From CAZQBY01 sp964540655 (GTDB lineage: Archaea > Altiarchaeota > Altiarchaeia > JAFGQM01), in contig CAZINR010000061.1 in assembly GCA_964540655.1 (NCBI GenBank), positions 1 through 5,909 on the forward strand: a stretch of 5,909 bases of DNA, written 5' to 3'. Of the stretch, positions 1-3,759 are shown piece by piece. Within the stretch, counting starts at the first letter, position 1. Each line of letters begins with the position of its first letter. The position numbers were made by a program, and so were the translations under genes. Under the pieces are notes generated by a model. The model had not been told where the DNA came from and ran no database searches. It saw only the letters and a list, made by a program, of their open reading frames with translations.

Positions 1-2
1 GT

Positions 3-197
3 ACGAGATGTACAGAATACACTTATGCTTCAGCAGGCAACAAGGCATGCGGCGATATAGTTATGAGTCGCCTTAATAAACCCGAATATAACGGGGGAGT
101 TCCGGTCTGCTGTGAATCCTGTACTGTAGAAGCTGGCGACATATTTGAGTACAAGAATATGGGAGAAGGCACATCCGGCGGCGGCTATATCATGTAG
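3..197 (+). CDS. C-terminal fragment of a Cys-rich protein of unknown function (5' end outside window)
   Basis: The frame is open from the left edge and ends at TAG 195-197, giving 64 residues of an unidentified protein. The fragment has five cysteines (residues 3, 16, 36, 37 and 40 of the visible part), including a CCESC cluster, and ends in a Gly-rich GEGTSGGGYIM tail. It contains no membrane helix. Cysteine density and Gly/Ser/Thr content suggest an extracytoplasmic, disulfide-bonded or metal-binding domain, but I recognise no family. It is the only plus-strand gene of substance here and converges on the minus-strand ORF whose stop codon is 51 bp away. No clear T-rich terminator follows it. 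Coding status is inferred from the open frame and plausible composition; the other five frames here are interrupted or look less protein-like. Confidence 0.6.
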   Translation, partial: TRCTEYTYASAGNKACGDIVMSRLNKPEYNGGVPVCCESCTVEAGDIFEYKNMGEGTSGGGYIM

Positions 198-248
198 CAA
201 GACCTTGAGTGTTCCTCACGCGTATGACCAGCAGGACCGCGACGATGA

Positions 249-506
249 TTACAGCCTTCCCTGCAGAACCTCAACAATCTCGCCCTTCTTCCGCGGGTTC
301 AGCCCGAACCTGGGCCCGAACTCCCCGGGATTTTGAATCAGGAGCTCCTTTGCGACCAGGGACCTGCACGCCTTCATGAAGTCCCTCTTGGGGACGTGTT
401 TCGGGACCCCGGCATAAAGGTCGTCGAAGTTTATGGGTCTGCGACCCCAATAGCCCCCTCTAAAGAGCCTTTTCTCGGTCCGTCGGCAATGCTCAGATGT
501 ACTCCC
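249..506 (-). pseudogene. Start-less ORF resembling the C-terminal part of a small basic helix-turn-helix-like protein
   Basis: This minus-strand frame is open from just after a TGA (507-509) to TAA at 249-251, 85 codons. It reads as real protein: a basic aromatic stretch (LFRGGYWGRRPINFDDLYAG), then VPKHVPKRDFMKACRSLVAKELL, a loop with GEFGPRFGLNP, and KKGEIVEVLQGRL. The helix-loop-helix-strand order is like a winged-helix C-terminus, but that is inference. No in-frame ATG, GTG or TTG precedes the convincing part. The only in-frame ATG is at 377, inside it, and would leave 42 residues. Possible explanations are a 5'-truncated pseudogene, a frameshift or sequencing error near 470-500, or a non-standard start. 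The stop faces the convergent Cys-rich gene across 51 bp. Confidence 0.45.
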
Positions 507-604
507 TCAACAGCGAGAGCCCGGTCGCCCGGAAGCTGCAGGAGCTGGACTTCAGCTTATCGAGCAGATTTGCGGATAAGACTAAGGATTCTTCCAAAGC
601 ATAA
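497..604 (+). CDS. Possible 35-aa small protein or gene remnant
   Basis: The ORF runs from ATG 497-499 to TAA 602-604 and begins MYSLNSESPVARKLQELDFS. After the start codon, the next run of codons ends almost entirely in C or G, as in the large genes of this window, and unlike random sequence. The frame is open only 11 codons upstream of the ATG, back to a TAA, and no Shine-Dalgarno or TATA box is visible. It may be a genuine small hydrophilic protein, a leaderless gene, or the 3' remnant of a longer gene whose front was lost. It overlaps the first codons of the start-less minus-strand ORF and converges on the 600-aa surface-protein gene. The antisense frames here are also open for 30-40 codons, so strand assignment is uncertain. 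Confidence 0.3.
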   Translation: MYSLNSESPVARKLQELDFSLSSRFADKTKDSSKA

Positions 605-630
605 GTCAAAGAGCTAGAGCTGGGTTCGGA

Positions 631-650
631 AGAAGAAAAACAGAAAGAAA
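631..650 (-). terminator. T-rich terminator after the 600-aa surface-protein gene
   Basis: Immediately after the TGA at 659-661 the minus strand reads GGCGGGGC and then a pyrimidine tract with runs of three, three and five T (TTTCTTTCTGTTTTTCTTCT). Oligo-T tracts without a strong hairpin are the usual intrinsic terminator of archaeal RNA polymerase. No stable stem-loop precedes it. Confidence 0.55.
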
Positions 651-658
651 GCCCCGCC

Positions 659-2461
659 TCACACGGAGCTCAGACTCGGCTTGCCCCTGCGGTAGCGCCT
701 GGCCCGGTAGCCCTTGCCGCCGCTTCCGAGGCCGCCCTTGCCCCTCGTGTTCATCAAGCGGATGACCAGCAGGACCACCACCACTATCACGATTACCAGG
801 CCGACCCACATGAGCCAGTCTAGGTTGCCCACGGCGCCGATTTCTACGGTCCTCTGGCCGCTCACATACTTGTCCGCCGAGGCTTCTATGGTGTAGGTGC
901 CCGCATCGGAGAACGTGTACTCGGCCCTTCCGATTGCTGGGGAGAGATTACTGGTGGTACCGTTCGGTGCCGTAACAGTTATGCTCTCGGCGGCGACCGC
1001 CTCGCCCGTGTTCGGGTCTCTAGCGACTATCTCTGTGGTGTTGCCTGCGACCAGCTCGCTGGTGTTTGTAGTCGTTATCTCCAGTGCGATGCCGCAGTCG
1101 ACCGGGCAGTACTCGTTGGCTGCCGGGTCGCACTCGCCGGCGCCCTCCACATCGTCCTTGCAGACCGGGCAGTCTTCGGGGCATGCGTTGTCCGTCCCCT
1201 CGGCATTCCTCTCTGCGATGCTGCAGACACCGTCTCCGCAGTTCTGCGGGGATTCTACACTTATCTTGACCGTGTCTGTCGCAGTCTCGCGCCCATCATT
1301 CACCGTCAGCGTTATCGTGTGCTCCCTGGCAGCGTCGAAGGTCACCTGCGGATTGACAGTGGCGGGAATCTCCTTGCCGAAGGAGTCCTCCCACATATAA
1401 GTGAGTTCGTCCCCGTCCGGGTCGGTGGACCCCGATGCGTCGAGGGTCACCACGTCCCCCACCATGACGTACTGGTCCTCGCCCGCATTCGCCACAGGCG
1501 GGTTGTTCTGAGCGGTCAGGTAAAAGGGCCCCGTTATCTCGTCGTCGTTCTCCAGGCACAGGTTCGTCTGGGAGTCCGTGCTGTAGCCATCTTTCATCAC
1601 GGCTATGTCGTAGCAGTTCGGCGTATCCAGCGTGAAGCTCGCGGCCCCCGTGCTGTCAGTCGAAGCTGTTTTCTCCGTCCCGTTGTCCTTTCCGACTATC
1701 GTCACCTCCGCGCCGCTGATGACCTCGTTGGTCTCCAGGTCTCTTACAACGGCCGTGAATGTCGCGATCCCGGGTTCGATTAGCTCTATATCGACGTTGT
1801 CATCCTCCGCTTCGTTATGGAAGCGATATTCCACGACTGTGTCGATATGGCCGCTCTTCTCTATTGTTATCTCATATAGAGTGTTGAACTCCAGATTCGT
1901 GAACTCGACCTCTCCGTCTTCATCAGTCTCGTCGTCATCGTCATAATCGAAAGGCTCATATGTGCTCTCCTCGTCAGGGAAGACCATGATGTCGAAATCG
2001 TCGTCCGGGTCCAGGTCGTCCTTGTCCAGCTCCTCGTCAAGGCTCTCTATCGAGACGTCGGCCTCCTCTATCTCGTTGCCCTCCTGGTCTGTGACCTCTA
2101 TCAGAAGGTTGAATTCCTTCGGGCGCATGACCGCTGCGATGTTGTCGTCACCGTCGTCCCAGTTCTCCAGAGCCTCATTGTCGTCTATGCTCTTGTAGTC
2201 GTCATGTACGATTTTCAGCACGTAATCTTCGTCGTTCTCCAAACCCTCGCAGTCTATCTCTCCGTTGCCGTCGGTATCGTCACCGTCGCAGCTGCCGTCT
2301 ACGGCCGTCCCATTGCTGTATTCTATCGTAACCTGCGCGTCTTCTATCTCATCGCCGTCCTTGTCCATCACGGTTATCGCGATGTCGGCCGCTGACACCA
2401 AAGGCAGCAGCATAAGGGCTATCAACGCAACAACCATCACGGTTTTCATAGAGAATGTCAT
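659..2461 (-). CDS. Membrane-anchored surface protein with carboxypeptidase-regulatory-like repeats, PKD domain, Cys-rich module and Ig-like domain
   Basis: This 600-aa protein is probably an envelope or adhesion protein. Residues 1-24 are a Sec signal peptide ending LVSA|AD. About 25-115, 116-229 and 230-316 are three beta-sandwich repeats of carboxypeptidase-regulatory/CNA-B-like type, each with the turn TDxxGxxxF and a following aromatic beta strand (DEDYVLKI, LYEITIEKSGH, CYDIAVMKDGY). The first has an EF-hand-like loop (D62, D64, N66, G67, I69, D70). Residues 320-402 are a PKD domain (PPVANAGEDQ, LDASGSTDPDGDELTYMW, VNDG). Residues 408-456 hold eight cysteines in two CP(E/V)DC modules, and 458-541 form an Ig-like domain with four N-glycosylation sequons. 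A membrane helix spans about 549-569 and a K/R-rich tail follows. The start at 2461 is chosen because GGTGG stands 4 nt upstream and leads directly into the signal peptide; the in-frame ATG at 2521 lies upstream of the TATA box. Substrate and partners are unknown. Confidence 0.9.
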   Translation of the reverse strand: MTFSMKTVMVVALIALMLLPLVSAADIAITVMDKDGDEIEDAQVTIEYSNGTAVDGSCDGDDTDGNGEIDCEGLENDEDYVLKIVHDDYKSIDDNEALENWDDGDDNIAAVMRPKEFNLLIEVTDQEGNEIEEADVSIESLDEELDKDDLDPDDDFDIMVFPDEESTYEPFDYDDDDETDEDGEVEFTNLEFNTLYEITIEKSGHIDTVVEYRFHNEAEDDNVDIELIEPGIATFTAVVRDLETNEVISGAEVTIVGKDNGTEKTASTDSTGAASFTLDTPNCYDIAVMKDGYSTDSQTNLCLENDDEITGPFYLTAQNNPPVANAGEDQYVMVGDVVTLDASGSTDPDGDELTYMWEDSFGKEIPATVNPQVTFDAAREHTITLTVNDGRETATDTVKISVESPQNCGDGVCSIAERNAEGTDNACPEDCPVCKDDVEGAGECDPAANEYCPVDCGIALEITTTNTSELVAGNTTEIVARDPNTGEAVAAESITVTAPNGTTSNLSPAIGRAEYTFSDAGTYTIEASADKYVSGQRTVEIGAVGNLDWLMWVGLVIVIVVVVLLVIRLMNTRGKGGLGSGGKGYRARRYRRGKPSLSSV

Positions 2462-2465
2462 TTTT

Positions 2466-2470
2466 CCACC
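2466..2470 (-). promoter_or_regulatory. Ribosome binding site deciding the start of the 600-aa gene
   Basis: GGTGG is followed by AAAA and the ATG at 2461. It matches the archaeal anti-Shine-Dalgarno and sets the start 20 codons inside the longest open frame. The next in-frame ATG (four codons on) has no such site. Confidence 0.75.
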
Positions 2471-2509
2471 CAAAAGTTTGTCTAAAATCGAGTAGATTAA
2501 GGGGAATAA

Positions 2510-2519
2510 GTATAAAAAC
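2510..2519 (-). promoter_or_regulatory. TATA box of the 600-aa surface-protein gene
   Basis: The minus strand reads TGTTTTTATACTTATT, an archaeal TATA box centred near 2514, about 50 nt upstream of the ATG. With the usual TATA-to-start spacing of about 25 nt, transcription would begin near 2488, giving a leader of roughly 25-30 nt that contains the GGTGG site. This gene can therefore be transcribed independently of the gene upstream. Confidence 0.6.
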
Positions 2520-2624
2520 ATTAGGGGGATTCGGTCGGATTCATGTTCTAGGCTACATCATATTCCCTTGAATCTGCCATCCTTTAAATGCGGCTGCAGG
2601 TCGAACCCTTCGATAGAGGTGAAA

Positions 2625-2646
2625 GGACGAGCCATCAGGCCCGTCC
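2625..2646 (-). terminator. Terminator-like hairpin followed by TTT
   Basis: On the minus strand this is GGACGGGCC, a UGAU loop, then GGCUCGUCC: nine pairs including one G-U, followed by UUUC. It lies about 120 nt downstream of the stop of the 289-aa gene and upstream of the next promoter, so it may terminate or protect that transcript. The T run is short, so termination strength is uncertain. Confidence 0.45.
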
Positions 2647-2683
2647 TTGTCTGCAGCACATCAGGTTCCAGCTCACGCGTTGC

Positions 2684-2713
2684 GGATAAGGTGAAATCGG
2701 TCAGACCTCATCC
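2684..2713 (-). other. Second hairpin of the tandem 3' array
   Basis: On the minus strand GGAUGAGGU and ACCUUAUCC form nine pairs, one of them G-U, around a 12-nt loop. It occupies the same place in its repeat unit as the hairpins at 2625-2646 and 2756-2780. The fourth pair is U-A here and C-G in the other two, a compensated change. Confidence 0.45.
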
Positions 2714-2755
2714 TTGACCGCAACACGCCCTGTCCCAGCCCACGTGCGATGGGTC

Positions 2756-2780
2756 GGACGAAGCCGGTCAGACTTCGTCC
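2756..2780 (-). other. Hairpin spanning the stop codon of the 289-aa gene
   Basis: GGACGAAG and CTTCGTCC form a perfect 8-bp stem around a 9-nt loop. On the minus strand the left arm is the coding sequence for the final Lys-Asp-Glu-Val and the loop contains the TGA. It is the first of three hairpins spaced about 63-70 bp apart. It could act in termination, mRNA 3'-end stability or ribosome release. Confidence 0.5.
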
Positions 2781-3637
2781 TTGATTTTCAGGAGGAACGG
2801 TTTTACCTCCCCCTTGTTCTCGGGGTTTTTCGATTCGTCCTTCTTTCCCGGCTTATTCTCTTTCTTAGGCTTCTCCTCCTTCTTGGCTTCCTTCTTCGCC
2901 TTCTTGGGAGGCTTCCCCTTGTCCTTCTTCAGGAACTCCCCCTCTTCCCAATCGCCTTTCTTGCCCTTCTTTTTATCCTTCTTGCCCTTCGCGCCTTTCT
3001 TCGCCTTCTTTGCGTAACTCTCTATGTCCTCGTCCTCCTCTCTGGTGAGCAGTATCACCAGCATGACCACTATTATCACTATCAGGAAACCGATTATGGC
3101 TATCTGCATGCTGTTGTCTGTCCCTGCGGCCACTGCCCCGGTCACTTCTTCCGAGCCTTCTTCCTCTCCTTCTCCGGCCTGCTCGTCCTCCCCGGACTCT
3201 TCCTGCTCGACAGCGACCTCTTCTGCTATAATCTCTTCGGTCTCGTCCTCATCCCCGGCTTCACCTCCGACCTCTCCGGTTATGACTACTGAGGGGACGT
3301 CCTCCTTGGGCTCTTCTTCTACGGGGATTACTATGACATCCTCTTCCTCTTCCGGCTCCGCCACAATCTCCTCGCTCTCAGCCTCTTCTTCCGGCTCCAG
3401 CGGGAGCTCCTCCGCCTCCGGCGGCTTAGCCGTCGGCACGAGCCCGAACCTGTCGTGGAATGCGTCCGAGTCGACATATAGCATCACGTCCGCTTTGATT
3501 TCCGGAACGGGCTTGACAGGACCGAAGTTCTCCTTGAAATAGTCGTCTGTGTAGTAATAGGTTGCAGATGCGCAGTTTATCGCTGACAAAGCCAGGATCA
3601 AAAGCGCCAAGAATACGATAGCGTTCTTTTTTTTCAT
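2768..3637 (-). CDS. Single-pass membrane protein with acidic exterior and lysine-rich cytoplasmic tail
   Basis: I do not recognise a family for this 289-aa protein. Residues 1-26 are a signal peptide (MKKK, hydrophobic core, CASA). The short mature N-terminus (27-70) carries a motif twice: YTDDYFKENFGPV and YVDSDAFHDRFGLV. Residues 72-168 are a Glu-dominated low-complexity stalk with few basic residues. A membrane helix follows at about 178-198 (IAIIGFLIVIIVVMLVILL). Residues 199-289 are cytoplasmic: an acidic patch (TREEDEDIE), then a Lys-rich stretch (about 208-270) with many KK pairs. The exterior is thus strongly negative and the interior strongly positive. The start is ATG 3637, placed 5 nt after GAGGTGA; the GTG three codons upstream is part of that site. 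It has its own TATA box. A role as surface spacer with a tail binding nucleic acid or an acidic partner is inference only. Confidence 0.85.
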   Translation of the reverse strand: MKKKNAIVFLALLILALSAINCASATYYYTDDYFKENFGPVKPVPEIKADVMLYVDSDAFHDRFGLVPTAKPPEAEELPLEPEEEAESEEIVAEPEEEEDVIVIPVEEEPKEDVPSVVITGEVGGEAGDEDETEEIIAEEVAVEQEESGEDEQAGEGEEEGSEEVTGAVAAGTDNSMQIAIIGFLIVIIVVMLVILLTREEDEDIESYAKKAKKGAKGKKDKKKGKKGDWEEGEFLKKDKGKPPKKAKKEAKKEEKPKKENKPGKKDESKNPENKGEVKPFLLKIKDEV

Positions 3638-3642
3638 ATTGT

Positions 3643-3649
3643 TCACCTC
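3643..3649 (-). promoter_or_regulatory. Ribosome binding site deciding the start of the 289-aa gene
   Basis: GAGGTGA is followed by ACAAT and ATG at 3637. The in-frame GTG at 3646 lies inside this site, so it cannot be the start. Confidence 0.8.
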
Positions 3650-3680
3650 TATCAGGTTTTACGGGGGAAATAGCGGCGTT

Positions 3681-3694
3681 AAAATATAAAAAAA
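3681..3694 (-). promoter_or_regulatory. TATA box of the 289-aa gene
   Basis: The minus strand reads GCGTTTTTTTATATTTTAAC, a strong AT-rich TATA element centred about 50 nt upstream of the ATG at 3637. Transcription would be expected near 3660. The spacing from TATA to ATG is nearly the same as for the 600-aa gene. The T7 run could also end transcripts arriving from the gene upstream. Confidence 0.65.
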
Positions 3695-3705
3695 CGCAGT
3701 TTTTC

Positions 3706-3719
3706 TCTTACTTTCTTAC
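3706..3719. repeat. 14-bp direct repeat, promoter-proximal copy
   Basis: TCTTACTTTCTTAC here recurs exactly at 3746-3759. It lies 10-25 bp upstream of the TATA box of the 289-aa gene, where archaeal activators usually bind, so it may be an operator half. The unit itself contains two TCTTAC copies separated by TT. Confidence 0.5.
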
Positions 3720-3720
3720 T

Positions 3721-3728
3721 AAAAAAGA
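3721..3728 (-). terminator. T-tract after the five-repeat surface-protein gene
   Basis: The minus strand reads CTCTTTTTTAG, six T about 30 nt beyond the TAA at 3756-3758, followed further on by the T7 of the next TATA region. This is consistent with archaeal T-run termination. No strong hairpin precedes it. Confidence 0.45.
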
Positions 3729-3745
3729 GCGCTTGGGAAGGCTAT

Positions 3746-3759
3746 TCTTACTTTCTTAC
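3746..3759. repeat. 14-bp direct repeat, distal copy overlapping a stop codon
   Basis: This is the second exact copy of TCTTACTTTCTTAC, 40 bp from the first. It includes the TAA (3756-3758) of the 632-aa gene, so here the motif is partly coding. Two exact 14-mers so close are unlikely by chance even in AT-rich sequence. Confidence 0.5.

Larger units (their letters stand above)
2570..2780 (-). repeat. Diverged tandem repeat of about 66 bp extending from the 3' end of the 289-aa gene
   Basis: Unit A (2635-2700) and unit B (2701-2767) begin TCAGGCCCGTCC and TCAGACCTCATCC and align over their length with one gap, about 42 of 66 positions identical by hand count. A third partial copy (TCAGACTTCGTCCTTGA, from 2768) is the end of the 289-aa coding region. 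A weaker partial copy may precede unit A from about 2570. On the minus strand units B and C both read K-D-E-V-stop, so the array could have arisen by duplication of the gene's 3' end. Each junction between units can form a hairpin. The rest of the 306-bp gap (2462-2767) holds the promoter of the 600-aa gene; I see no tRNA or ORF of substance in it. Confidence 0.6.

Noticed and set aside
897..1400. Long plus-strand open frames opposite the 600-aa gene
   Set aside because: They are antisense shadows caused by high GC at third codon positions; they have no ribosome binding site and the minus-strand protein has clear domains.
2462..2521. Longer N-terminus of the 600-aa protein starting at 2521
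   Set aside because: That ATG lies upstream of the TATA box and lacks a ribosome binding site; GGTGG and the signal peptide favour 2461.
2595..2620. GGTTCGA-like sequence suggesting a tRNA T arm
   Set aside because: No acceptor, D or anticodon arm can be formed around it; it is a short palindrome TCGAA/TTCGA.
2625..2780. C/D box sRNA suggested by several CTGA and TGATG strings in the minus-strand array
   Set aside because: No full RTGATGA box lies at the right distance from a CTGA box, and the CTGA strings are explained by the repeat unit.
2700..2780. Hairpin around TGA as a selenocysteine signal
   Set aside because: Readthrough soon meets another stop and gives no protein-like sequence; the stop follows a complete tail.
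2768..2785. C-terminal KDEV resembling the eukaryotic KDEL retention signal
   Set aside because: The predicted tail is cytoplasmic and archaea have no ER; likely coincidence.
3024..3542. Plus-strand frame giving a Ser-rich protein
   Set aside because: It is the reverse complement of the Glu-rich stalk (GAG/GAA become CTC/TTC, read in another frame as Ser); an artefact of low complexity.
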